The notes: generated by a model from the letters alone, not told the origin. DNA of 9,726 bases from Chloroflexota bacterium (GCA_017743275.1 JAGHZG010000030.1:1-9726), one strand, 5' to 3'. Counted from the first letter of the stretch, positions 1-6,702 are shown. Made by a program: numbers and translations.

Positions 1-19
1 AGATGTGTATAAGAGACAG
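1..19 (+). other. Tn5/Nextera mosaic-end adapter (library artefact)
   Basis: The first 19 bases read AGATGTGTATAAGAGACAG, the transposase mosaic-end sequence used in tagmentation libraries. It sits exactly at the contig edge and is not genomic. A reading frame starting at base 3 begins MCIRDR, the typical translation of this adapter, and should not be annotated. Genomic sequence starts at about base 20. Confidence 0.97.
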
Positions 20-1790
20 GGGCCACCCAACTCGGAGGCGGGTCTTGACGGGGAACGTGATAGTAGAAGAGAACGTGGGCGATGCGGGCATCCGGCTCCC
101 GCTTGCGGAACCAGTCGTACATCTCCGGGTCCACCAGCGGGATGCCATCCAGCGTGGTGGCGCTGATCACGTAATCGCCCGGGGGCGGGTTGAGGCGGGA
201 GGGAAAGATGGCCGGAGTATCCCCCCGCATAGGAGTCAGAGGCTCATAGCGGACTCCGTAAATCGCCGGGTCGTAAAAAATAAACGCTGAGAGGCGTACA
301 GGGCCCAGATGCCGCTCTTTCTGAAAACGAGCCAGGTCCTTGTATCCCTGCCCCCAATCCGTGTTGGAGTCGGCCAGATAGCGCCAGCCGTTATCCGACC
401 CCCCCGCCAGTTCGTTGAAGTAGGCCAGATAGTGGGGCGCGATGCGCAGAGTGCCCAGGGCCAGCCAGGCCAGGGACGCGATACGGAGTAGGGAGTAGGG
501 AGTAGGAAGTAGGGGAGAGGTAGCACGGGTTTCAGCCTGTGAAGAAGTAGCACGGGCTTTAGCCCGTGAAGAAGTAGCACGGGCTTTAGCCTGTGGAATA
601 GGCGGGGTGCTAAGGCGCCCAGCGAGAATGAACAGGAACGGGAGCACGGGCAGGAGATGGCGGTAGCCGATGTTCAGCGGGCTGAATAAACTGATAACAC
701 CGTAGAGAAGAGGGAAGAGGACCGGCAACCCCCAGCGTGCCAGCGTCGGCTTCCAAGAAATCTCTGGGAATCTGGCGGGCAGGCTTCTTCTGTAGCGGAG
801 AACCCCCCGAATCCCTCTGTGGAGGGCGGTAACCATGAGGGCCAGAAGGAGCAATAGGGTGGGCAGGGGGGTCTTCAGAGCGAAGGCGACGGGGAAGTAG
901 TACCACCAGCCATGGGTACGGTTTTCTCCCAGCAGGAAGGCCGCGTGTCCGTCCAGCATATGCTGGCGTAGGCGCATCCAGGGAATGCTGTGGGCAGGAG
1001 CAGGGACCGGAAAGGGGAGAGAAGGCACGGGCCCGATCTGGAATCGGTACAGTGCCCAGAGGGTCAGGCCGGCCAGCAACAGGAGTACCAGGAGAATGCC
1101 CCGGCGCCGGGCAGGGAGCGCGATCATCCCGATTAACAACACCACAGGCAATAGTATCAGCGCAGAAGTCTTTGCTCCCTGGGCCAATCCCAGGGTAACC
1201 CCAGCCAGAATCAGGCGGGAGAAAGCAGGAGAGGCCAGAAAGCGATGAAAGGTGAAGAGGGCCAGGGCAATCATTGCCGTGGCGCCCAGGTCGGTCCCGG
1301 CAACGGAGGCGTGGGCCAGAAGATTCGGATCAGCAGCCCACAGGAAAAGGGATAGCATTCCCCCTGACCATCCCCAGAGGTCCATCCCCCAGCGGAAAAT
1401 GATGGCCCCGAGCAGAATGTTCAGAAGAGCGCTCATTGCCCGGGCGGGGATCACCAGGCGGTCTACAGGTTGATACGGATAAAACCACTGCTGGGTCAGC
1501 CGCAGCAGGGGAAGGCTTTCGGTCGTGGGGGTTGCCGCCTCGGCCCAGGGCGCAAAGGACGTGGGGTCCGGCAGATCGGACACACCCAGAAAAGGCAGCG
1601 CGATCCATATCTTGACCAGCGGAGGATGCTCTTCCACCAGGCGATAGTCCCCTGTGCGGAGCATCGTGTAACCACTGGTGATGTGAAGGCCCTCGTCAAT
1701 GGTCATAGAGGTGGCCCGGGCGGCCCAAAGGCTCAGCCACCAGGAACCCAGCAAAAGGAGAAGAAGGGGAATCCACCGGGCGAAGCGCAT
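20..1790 (-). CDS. GT39/ArnT-like membrane glycosyltransferase, 3'-truncated by contig end
   Basis: A single frame stays open from the ATG at 1790-1788 to the contig edge, giving at least 590 residues and no stop, so the C-terminus is missing. The N-terminus is one hydrophobic segment followed by the GT39/PMT-type acidic motif (TIDEGLHITSGY, about residues 29-40) and the E-HPPLVK motif (about 53-59). Several membrane spans follow. A C-terminal soluble stretch contains NTDWGQGYKDL, common in this kind of transferase. The family moves a sugar from a polyprenyl-phosphate carrier to an acceptor on the outer face of the membrane; the acceptor here is unknown. The start lies 10 bases after the stop of the upstream transferase, with GAGGGA overlapping that stop as a likely ribosome site, so the two are probably co-transcribed. 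Two repeat arrays (485-512 and 521-601) lie in frame just after a membrane segment and encode Ala/Arg/Ser/Thr-rich and Leu/Pro/Tyr-rich linkers. Confidence 0.85.
485..512. repeat. Heptamer tandem repeat GGAGTAG x4, inside coding sequence
   Basis: Four consecutive 7-base units lie at 485-491, 492-498, 499-505 and 506-512; the last (GAAGTAG) has one mismatch. On the coding minus strand it reads as Pro/Tyr/Ser/Leu-rich sequence. Because 28 bases is not a multiple of three, the array shifts phase between units, yet no stop arises in the used frame. It directly abuts the 27-bp repeat array. Confidence 0.9.
521..601. repeat. 27-bp palindromic repeat x3, translated as nonapeptides
   Basis: Three copies start at 521, 548 and 575, exactly 27 bases apart. 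Each contains CACGGGCT-TT-AGCCCGTG or a near variant, an 8-bp-arm hairpin, followed by GAAGAAG. The third copy diverges at its end. On the minus strand the frame encodes nine-residue units close to (Q/R)A(K/E)(A/T)RATSS. The unit resembles REP-type palindromes dispersed in bacterial genomes; no RAYT transposase is in the window. Confidence 0.93.
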
Positions 1791-1800
1791 ACAGGGTCCC

Positions 1801-4086
1801 TCACGGCCGAACAGGCCAGATCGGAATGGCGGCATCGGGGACCGGCTCTCCCCCGATAGTCACCGGCAGGCGAGTGCCATCGTCCAGCCGGTAAAGCCCC
1901 ACGGCCACGCGCCCGCCCTCTACCAGCGCGGGCAGACGGTGGATGTCCAGAACAACGTCTCCCGGCTGCCAGAAGGAGGAGGGGAACGCGCCGCCCATCG
2001 GCGGCCCGTCGCCGGCAGCCACCAGGGTGCCGGAGGCGTCGTAGAGGTGGACGAAGACCTGATAGTCCCGGTCCAGCGGAGCGAGGCTCTTCCAGCAGAG
2101 GATGACCTGGATACCCCCGGTCTCTGGAACCACGTCGGTATGGGTCAGGGCCACGCTCTCCCCCAGACGGACGTCGGAACTCAGGCGACCCGATTCCGGA
2201 CAGACCGGCTCCCGCCCCGGCAGCCGTAGCCGGTGGAGAATCAGGCGGTTCCCGACCGAAGTCTCGTCCACCCGAACGGGCAGTCCCCCTTTCTCCGGCT
2301 GGTAGAGGACCACCTGCAGGTCCCAGGCCTGAGTCAGAAAGTCAGCGGCGGGCAGGCGGAACCGGTAGCGGTCCCGGATGACCTCGCCGGGCCGCCAGGC
2401 CGAGGTGGGGTAATTACCGTGCCCCGGCCAGGAGTCGTAGGTCCAGCGCAGGGTGTCGTCTCCGGGAACCGGGGAGACCAGTTGCAGGGCCATGATGTAG
2501 TCCTCAGGAATCGGAGCGGTGGCCTGCCAGTAGAGGGTGATGTCCAGAAAATGCTCCGCCTCCCGGGCCCGCAGGTCGTAGCCGATCAGGCGGATGGAGT
2601 CCCCGAAACGGGCATCCACCGAATGCTGGGGACGGACCGCCGCCGCATCCGGATCGCGCGGGGGTGGGGCATAGAAGGCGGGCAGGATGCCGGCGACAAC
2701 CCAGAGAGCGGAAAGAAACAGGAAAATGACCAATGGCAGAATGACCAATGACCAATGACGAAATGACCAATGACGGAATGACCAATGACCAAATGACCAA
2801 TGACCAGTGAGGGAGGAGATACCGGTGGCCAGGAGAAGGGCCACGGCGGGAAGGGCGGGGAAGAGGAGACGGCCACCGGGTGCAGGAGTGGTCAGGTTCC
2901 ACCGCATCCACCCCACCAGTACCAGGAGAAACCAGACAGCGCAGAGGGCAGTGGCCCACCGCTCCCCTGGGGCGAGGCGACGCCATCCCCAGGCCAAACC
3001 CATGACGCCCAGCGCGGTCAGGAGAATGTAGAGGACGTAGAACCCGGCCGGATAGAAGGAGCAGGGAATCTGCCCCCAGAAGGAGCGGAACATCAGCCCG
3101 ACCCCGCTCCATGGATAGATGGATGACTCCTGCAAGCCCACCAGTTGGAGCATCGGGGCCAGCGCAGTCGGGTCGCCGTAGAGGCGCCAGTTGCGCCAGA
3201 ACCACCAGCCGGAAAGGGCCAGGGCGGGGAGAATCACCAAAAAAGAATGACTAATGACCAATGACCAATGACCCAATGACCAATGACCAATTTGGGAAGA
3301 AGAGCGGTTAGTCTCTCTCTGGAGGAGCCGGAGAGCACGAAGCAGAATCACGCCCAGAGCGAGGGGAACCAGGAGCCAGCCACTCAGTTTGGAGAGGCCT
3401 GCCAGCCCGATCAGGAAGCCCAGTCCCAGAGCACGCCGGACCGAGAGGCCATCCTGCCAGAGGCGCAACACCAGATACAGACCCCAGGTCGCCAAGGGAG
3501 TCACCAGGTTGTCGTTATTAACGCCACTGGCGACGAAGAGAAACTGCGGGTTGAAGGCCACAATCGCTGTTGCCAGGAGGGGAACTCCGGGACGGTCAGG
3601 AAATGCCCGGCGCGCCAGCGCGTACGTTCCCACGACAGTTAAAACTTGCAGAAGAGTGGACCAGAACCGCAACAGATGCAGCATCCGGAGAGCGCCATGC
3701 CAGGGGAAATGGTTCAGGTGGGGATTGTGGTAGAGAATGGCCCGGTTGTCGTAGAGGAAGGGAGCATTGGGGCCACAGGCCACCCGCGGGTTGAAGCGCA
3801 GATAGGCCCCCATATCGTCGGCCCGGAGGCCCAGAAAGCGGACCAGTCCAGCAGAGAGCAGGTGGTAGAGGGGAGGCTGGGACGCCTCCTGGCGGTAGTG
3901 ATAGACTTCTGTCTCCGGTGTGCCGTGCACGGGTAGGCGGCCAGTATCGGCGATGTGCCAGATCACCCCGAAATGCTCTATTTCATCCAGATTCTCAAAG
4001 GGTGGAACCACCAGGCCATACACCAGGCCCAGCGCCAGGAAGGCCAGGAAAATCCATACGAATCCAGGGCTGATGCTCTTACTCAT
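1801..4086 (-). CDS. PMT/GT39-like membrane glycosyltransferase with duplicated C-terminal beta domain
   Basis: This is a 761-residue membrane protein. An N-terminal span (residues about 9-27) leads into PPFENLDEIEHF, placing the presumed catalytic acidic residues in the first external loop. EASQPPLYH (about 67-75) matches the second conserved loop of PMT-like transferases, and VNNDN (about 191-195) is typical of related families. About ten hydrophobic segments fill residues 9-470. The last 270 residues are soluble, presumably exported, and contain two similar beta-rich domains (about 490-615 and 638-750). Both show the order GDS/GES, LYW or LCW, dY-hhL, P-W-PG and a final LY-hP element. Two in-frame arrays of GHWSL/GHWSF pentapeptides (about 266-282 and 427-454) lie just before membrane segments and run into LVILP. 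AGGA four bases before the ATG is a modest ribosome site. It is probably first in an operon with the downstream transferase. The substrate cannot be told from sequence. Confidence 0.88.
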   Translation of the reverse strand: MSKSISPGFVWIFLAFLALGLVYGLVVPPFENLDEIEHFGVIWHIADTGRLPVHGTPETEVYHYRQEASQPPLYHLLSAGLVRFLGLRADDMGAYLRFNPRVACGPNAPFLYDNRAILYHNPHLNHFPWHGALRMLHLLRFWSTLLQVLTVVGTYALARRAFPDRPGVPLLATAIVAFNPQFLFVASGVNNDNLVTPLATWGLYLVLRLWQDGLSVRRALGLGFLIGLAGLSKLSGWLLVPLALGVILLRALRLLQRETNRSSSQIGHWSLGHWSLVISHSFLVILPALALSGWWFWRNWRLYGDPTALAPMLQLVGLQESSIYPWSGVGLMFRSFWGQIPCSFYPAGFYVLYILLTALGVMGLAWGWRRLAPGERWATALCAVWFLLVLVGWMRWNLTTPAPGGRLLFPALPAVALLLATGISSLTGHWSFGHWSFRHWSFRHWSLVILPLVIFLFLSALWVVAGILPAFYAPPPRDPDAAAVRPQHSVDARFGDSIRLIGYDLRAREAEHFLDITLYWQATAPIPEDYIMALQLVSPVPGDDTLRWTYDSWPGHGNYPTSAWRPGEVIRDRYRFRLPAADFLTQAWDLQVVLYQPEKGGLPVRVDETSVGNRLILHRLRLPGREPVCPESGRLSSDVRLGESVALTHTDVVPETGGIQVILCWKSLAPLDRDYQVFVHLYDASGTLVAAGDGPPMGGAFPSSFWQPGDVVLDIHRLPALVEGGRVAVGLYRLDDGTRLPVTIGGEPVPDAAIPIWPVRP
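2726..2806. repeat. ATGACCA heptamer/octamer tandem array (11 units), in coding sequence
   Basis: Eleven consecutive units begin ATGACC, ATGACG or ATGGCA, with lengths 7,8,7,7,8,7,8,7,8,7,7. The frequent 7+8 pairing makes a 15-bp period, so the minus-strand frame repeats five residues: GHWSF twice, RHWSF, then RHWSL running into VI. The reverse complement is built on TTGGTCA. It lies between two predicted membrane segments of the glycosyltransferase. Confidence 0.95.
3247..3289. repeat. Second ATGACCA tandem array (6 units) in the same gene
   Basis: Six units lie at 3247, 3254, 3261, 3268, 3276 and 3283, with lengths 7,7,7,8,7,7. The minus strand reads as GHWSL twice and then VISHS, again immediately before a hydrophobic segment beginning LVILPALAL. 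The core unit is identical to that of the array at 2726-2806, about 440 bases away in the same gene. Confidence 0.95.
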
Positions 4087-4147
4087 TTTGTCCTGGAGAG
4101 GATACGTGAAGAACCGTCACGGCGGGCTGTATCAACAATCGCCCCCG

Positions 4148-4175
4148 ATTCTACCCAAAACGGCCGAAAAAGCAA
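4148..4175 (-). promoter_or_regulatory. Possible promoter of the glycosyltransferase operon
   Basis: On the minus strand, TTGCTT (4175-4170) is followed after 16 bases by TAGAAT (4153-4148). The -10 matches consensus at five of six positions; the -35 is weak. It lies about 60 bases upstream of the start at 4086 and is the best candidate in the divergent gap. Confidence 0.45.
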
Positions 4176-4179
4176 GCAC

Positions 4180-4208
4180 TTGACGAACACCACCGAAGGG
4201 TATATCAT
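4180..4208 (+). promoter_or_regulatory. Sigma70-type promoter of birA
   Basis: TTGACG (4180-4185) is followed after exactly 17 bases by TATCAT (4203-4208); each hexamer matches consensus at five of six positions. Transcription would start near 4215, leaving a leader of about 16 bases before the ATG at 4231. This rules against the longer frame that is open upstream of 4231. Confidence 0.7.
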
Positions 4209-4230
4209 AGCCCCCAAGCGGGATACCCGA

Positions 4231-4992
4231 ATGGACCGTCTCTCATTCACCCGAATCCACCTGCCCTCCACGACGTCCACCAACGATGTGGCGCGGGACC
4301 TGGCCGCGCGGGGGGCGCCGGAGGGCACGGTCGTCACCGCAGAGTACCAGACCGCCGGACGGGGCCGCCTGGGACGGCGCTGGCTGGCCCCACCAGGCAC
4401 CTCGCTGCTGTGCTCCCTCCTTTTCCGCCCTCCACCGGGGCTGGCACTCCTCCCCCACCCCACCGACCTGACCATGCTCTGTGCGCTGGCCGCAGCGGAC
4501 GCCGTAGAGAAGGCCGCCGGCCTTCCGGTCTCCCTGAAGTGGCCTAACGACCTGGTCGTCGTTCGGGGGGAGTCCTGGCGGAAACTGGGCGGCCTGCTGG
4601 CCGAAACCGGCATCTCCGGCGACCGGGTGGAGTTTGTCGTCGTCGGCGTGGGGATCAACGTCAACGTGCCCGCGGAGAGTCTGCCCGACCTGGCCCCCGA
4701 TGCCACCAGCATCCTGGCCGAAACCGGGCGGGAGACGGACCGGGACTCTCTGCTGGAGCAGTTCCTGGACGGGGTGGCCAGCCGCCACGCGCGATGGCGG
4801 GCCGGTGAGCGCCCCTGGGCGGAGTGGGCCGCCCGCCTGGCCACTCTGGGCCGGGCGGTGCGGGTGGTCACGGCAGAAGGGGAACAGCGAGGGGTCGCCG
4901 AGGGGGTAGACGACGAAGGTTCTTTGCTCATGCGCACCCCCGACGGCGCACTCCATCGGATTCGGGTAGGAGACGTCTTACTGGCGCATTAA
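4231..4992 (+). CDS. birA: Biotin--[acetyl-CoA-carboxylase] ligase, single-domain
   Basis: This 253-residue enzyme would activate biotin with ATP and attach it to the lysine of a biotin carboxyl carrier protein in the cytoplasm. It opens with the family's STTSTND motif (residues 13-19). GRGRLGRRW (43-51) is the biotinyl-adenylate binding loop, KWPNDL lies at 103-108, KLGGLLAE at 118-125 contains the conserved lysine, and GVGINVN at 139-145. The last 50 residues match the SH3-like C-terminal domain. There is no N-terminal helix-turn-helix, so it should be a non-repressor ligase. The frame is open back to 3955, but homology begins at the ATG at 4231 and a good promoter lies at 4180-4208, so the shorter start is used. 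No strong Shine-Dalgarno is seen; the leader is short. Confidence 0.93.
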   Translation: MDRLSFTRIHLPSTTSTNDVARDLAARGAPEGTVVTAEYQTAGRGRLGRRWLAPPGTSLLCSLLFRPPPGLALLPHPTDLTMLCALAAADAVEKAAGLPVSLKWPNDLVVVRGESWRKLGGLLAETGISGDRVEFVVVGVGINVNVPAESLPDLAPDATSILAETGRETDRDSLLEQFLDGVASRHARWRAGERPWAEWAARLATLGRAVRVVTAEGEQRGVAEGVDDEGSLLMRTPDGALHRIRVGDVLLAH

Positions 4993-5001
4993 TTCGTAAA
5001 C

Positions 5002-5071
5002 CGCAGAGAACGCAGAGAGCGCAGAGTTTTAATTTAGCAAAAATTTCTCTGCGTTCTCTGCGTACTCTGCG
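5002..5071. repeat. Inverted 9-mer array (3 units facing 3 units)
   Basis: Units of the form CGCAGAGnn sit at 5002, 5011 and 5020. Their reverse complements TTCTCTGCG, TTCTCTGCG and TACTCTGCG sit at 5045, 5054 and 5063. The longest uninterrupted pairing is 17 bp (5002-5018 with 5046-5062). In another register 25-base arms pair with two mismatches around an A/T-rich loop. It lies 10 bases after the birA stop and ends 10 bases before the next gene's ribosome site, so a transcript would carry a strong hairpin there. No T-run follows, so it is not a classical terminator. Confidence 0.9.
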
Positions 5072-5081
5072 ATTACGTTAA

Positions 5082-5088
5082 AAGGAGG
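5082..5088 (+). promoter_or_regulatory. Strong Shine-Dalgarno, fixes the PPC gene start
   Basis: AAGGAGG lies five bases upstream of the ATG at 5094. A TTG at 5091 is in frame but would be only two bases from the Shine-Dalgarno, so ATG is preferred. Confidence 0.85.
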
Positions 5089-5093
5089 CTTTG

Positions 5094-5516
5094 ATGCGCG
5101 TGCGGCAAGTGGACGGCCGTTTTCTCATCCGTCTGGAGGCTGGAGAAGAGGCAATCGCTTCCCTGCGGTCCTGGGCAGCGGAACAAAACGTGGGCTTTGC
5201 CGTACTGTGGGCCATCGGCACCATGCGCCGGGCCACCCTGGGGTACTTTGATACCACCGCCGCCGTCTACCAGCAAATCCCGGTGGAGGAACAGGTGGAG
5301 GTCGTGAGCATGACCGGCAACGTGGCCCGCGGGGAGGACGGCACCCCCATCGTCCACGTCCACACTGTCCTGGGACGGGCCGATGGCAGCACCGTGGGCG
5401 GACATCTGATAGAGGGCCTGGTTTTCCCCATGCTGGAGGTCGTGGCCCGGGTGTTTCCCGAACCGGTCTACCGCCGGGCCGACCCCACCATTGGCCTGAC
5501 CCTCTGGGATTTGTAA
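5094..5516 (+). CDS. PPC/DUF296 domain protein
   Basis: This 140-residue protein consists of a single PPC (plant and prokaryote conserved, DUF296) domain. The defining stretch is PIVHVHTVLGR (residues 85-95), then DG at 97-98 and GGHLIEG (102-108). His88, His90 and His104 are the conserved histidines that could form a metal or ligand site. GTMRRATLGYF (42-52) is the other conserved turn. In plants the domain accompanies AT-hook DNA-binding motifs; bacterial stand-alone members are thought to form trimers and their role is not settled, so DNA binding should not be assumed. The N-terminal residues through the catalytic-looking core fit the family's full length, so the gene appears complete. It follows birA by 101 bases across the inverted 9-mer array and may be read through from the birA promoter; no separate promoter is obvious. 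Confidence 0.87.
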   Translation: MRVRQVDGRFLIRLEAGEEAIASLRSWAAEQNVGFAVLWAIGTMRRATLGYFDTTAAVYQQIPVEEQVEVVSMTGNVARGEDGTPIVHVHTVLGRADGSTVGGHLIEGLVFPMLEVVARVFPEPVYRRADPTIGLTLWDL

Positions 5517-5533
5517 TCCACCCCGAAACACGG

Positions 5534-5565
5534 CGTGCCAGGCACTTCCGGAAGTGCCTGGCACG
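5534..5565. repeat. Perfect 32-base palindrome between convergent genes
   Basis: Two 16-base halves centred between 5549 and 5550 are exact reverse complements. The left half is CGTGCCAGGCACTTCC, which itself contains the small palindrome TGCCAGGCA. It lies in the 66-base gap between the PPC gene stop (5516) and the stop of the convergent lipoprotein gene (5583). It could form a hairpin in both transcripts and so serve both strands, but no T-run follows on either side. A REP-type dispersed repeat is as likely as a terminator. Confidence 0.9.
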
Positions 5566-5582
5566 TCCTCCTCAAGCCCCAT

Positions 5583-6602
5583 TTACCGCCTCGGCACCAC
5601 TTTCAGAACTGTGCCGGGGTGGATGGTGAAACCCGGCCCGATGTTGTTGAGACTGGCCAGTTCCTCCACCGTCATCCCGAAGCGACGGGCGATGGAGTAG
5701 GCCGTATCCCCCCGCCGGACGTAGTACCCATACCCTCCCCCCGGGGCAGGTACCGGGACCAGGATCATCGTCCCCGCCTGGACCCGTCGGGGGTCCGGAA
5801 TGTTGTTGGCGGCGGCAATCGCCTGGGCCGTCGTTCCAAACTTCAGCCCGATGCGGAAGAGATTCTCCCCTGGTTCCACCACATAGTAAATACCCCCCGC
5901 CCCCCAGGGTGTCGGGAGTACCACAACCGGCCAGGTCGGAGTGGGGACAGGCGGAATCGGCGTCTCAGCCACCGGAGGCGGTTGCTCCTCCGCTGGCAGA
6001 GCAGCCGCCTCACCCACGGTGACCAGCCCTTCAGAGAGAGTATCTACCAGGATCGGGTTCCCATCTGCATCCTGAGCGATCACTTGGCCCACCTGAAGCA
6101 TCGCAATCCCCGCAGCGGCTCCCCGAAACGTCAGCGAAACCAGAACCCCGGCATCCTTCGCCGCGGCTCCAGGTTGGACGGATGCCCGGTAGATCAGGCG
6201 GTCTCCCTCCACCCGATTCTCCAGAACAACCCCCATCAGGTCACCCGGGGCCGCCTGAATGCCCTCCGCCGCCGGGTCGGCGTCCACCATCTGAACCAGC
6301 GCGGGGTCAAATTTCACTTCCAGGGAGAGTATGTTCACTCCCCCCATCCCATCGACCCAAACTTCTACCGTTGCCGTTTCCCCCACCTCCAGCGAGACAA
6401 CCCCGGGATACAGATACAGGCTGGGCGGATACTCCACCGTCGGTTGTGCCGTAGGAGGGGGAACACCGAAGGGAAGAGGGCCGGTGACCGGCGGCAGTTC
6501 CTCCTCCGGCGTAGGAGTGGGGTTGTAGACCGGCTGAGCGCAACCGGCCAGAAAAAGCACCCCCAGGCCCACGACCGTCCAGCGAATAAATGCCCGTTGC
6601 AT
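5583..6602 (-). CDS. Lipoprotein with cohesin-like domain and two LysM domains
   Basis: This 339-residue exported protein has a signal peptide ending in the lipobox LAGC, so Cys21 is the likely lipidated residue. A Pro/Thr-rich linker (about 22-60) follows. Residues about 63-197 look like a cohesin or cohesin-like beta sandwich: LYLYPGVVSLEVGETATVEVWV, then a VNILSLEVKFDPALVQ strand-turn and VSLTFRG near the end. A second Pro-rich linker (about 203-233) leads to two LysM modules (239-283 and 292-336), each with the YYV-G-n-IA-FG-T pattern and a final G-hLhVP. LysM binds peptidoglycan or related glycans, so the protein may bridge membrane and wall or hold a partner through the cohesin. No dockerin is seen in the window, and cohesin-like folds outside cellulosomes often have unknown partners. 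An almost ideal AAGGAGG (6609-6615) six bases before the ATG fixes the start. Confidence 0.85.
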   Translation of the reverse strand: MQRAFIRWTVVGLGVLFLAGCAQPVYNPTPTPEEELPPVTGPLPFGVPPPTAQPTVEYPPSLYLYPGVVSLEVGETATVEVWVDGMGGVNILSLEVKFDPALVQMVDADPAAEGIQAAPGDLMGVVLENRVEGDRLIYRASVQPGAAAKDAGVLVSLTFRGAAAGIAMLQVGQVIAQDADGNPILVDTLSEGLVTVGEAAALPAEEQPPPVAETPIPPVPTPTWPVVVLPTPWGAGGIYYVVEPGENLFRIGLKFGTTAQAIAAANNIPDPRRVQAGTMILVPVPAPGGGYGYYVRRGDTAYSIARRFGMTVEELASLNNIGPGFTIHPGTVLKVVPRR

Positions 6603-6608
6603 ATCACC

Positions 6609-6615
6609 CCTCCTT
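6609..6615 (-). promoter_or_regulatory. Near-ideal Shine-Dalgarno of the lipoprotein gene
   Basis: On the minus strand AAGGAGG is followed by GGTGAT and the ATG at 6602-6600, almost the full complement of the 16S rRNA 3' end. It points to efficient translation independent of the upstream rsmA gene. Confidence 0.85.
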
Positions 6616-6624
6616 CATTCAAGC

Positions 6625-6702
6625 GGTGACCGGAAGTCACCTTTTTGGGCCTCCGGCCAGTGGTCGGCCTGCGCCGACACTCCCCCCGGCGGCTGCGCCG
6701 CC
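6625..6702. repeat. Cluster of four short hairpins in the rsmA-lipoprotein gap
   Basis: Within 78 bases there are four inverted repeats: GGTGAC/GTCACC (6625-6641), GGCC/GGCC (6648-6658), GTCGGC/GCCGAC (6663-6678) and GGCGGC/GCCGCC (6688-6702), with loops of 5, 3, 4 and 3 bases. The 195-base gap 6603-6797 holds no reading frame I would call. On the minus strand the cluster lies in the leader of the lipoprotein gene. On the plus strand the first hairpin is followed by five T, but no plus-strand gene precedes it. It could be a structured leader or a composite palindromic repeat. Confidence 0.75.

Noticed and set aside
3..290. Plus-strand frame beginning MCIRDR
   Set aside because: Its start lies in the sequencing adapter and the rest is antisense to the glycosyltransferase.
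2726..3289. CRISPR-like array
   Set aside because: Units are contiguous 7-8-mers without spacers and lie within an open reading frame.
3955..4230. N-terminal extension of birA by 92 residues
   Set aside because: It overlaps the divergent transferase gene and the promoter at 4180-4208, and ligase homology begins at the ATG at 4231.
4083..4937. 284-residue minus-strand open frame
   Set aside because: It is antisense to birA and has a low-complexity Arg/Ser/Pro composition.
5535..6629. 364-residue plus-strand open frame
   Set aside because: It is antisense to the cohesin-LysM lipoprotein, starts inside the palindrome and resembles no protein family.
6625..6646. Plus-strand intrinsic terminator (6-bp stem and T5)
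   Set aside because: No plus-strand gene lies upstream that it could terminate; on the minus strand it is in a leader and has no T-run after it.
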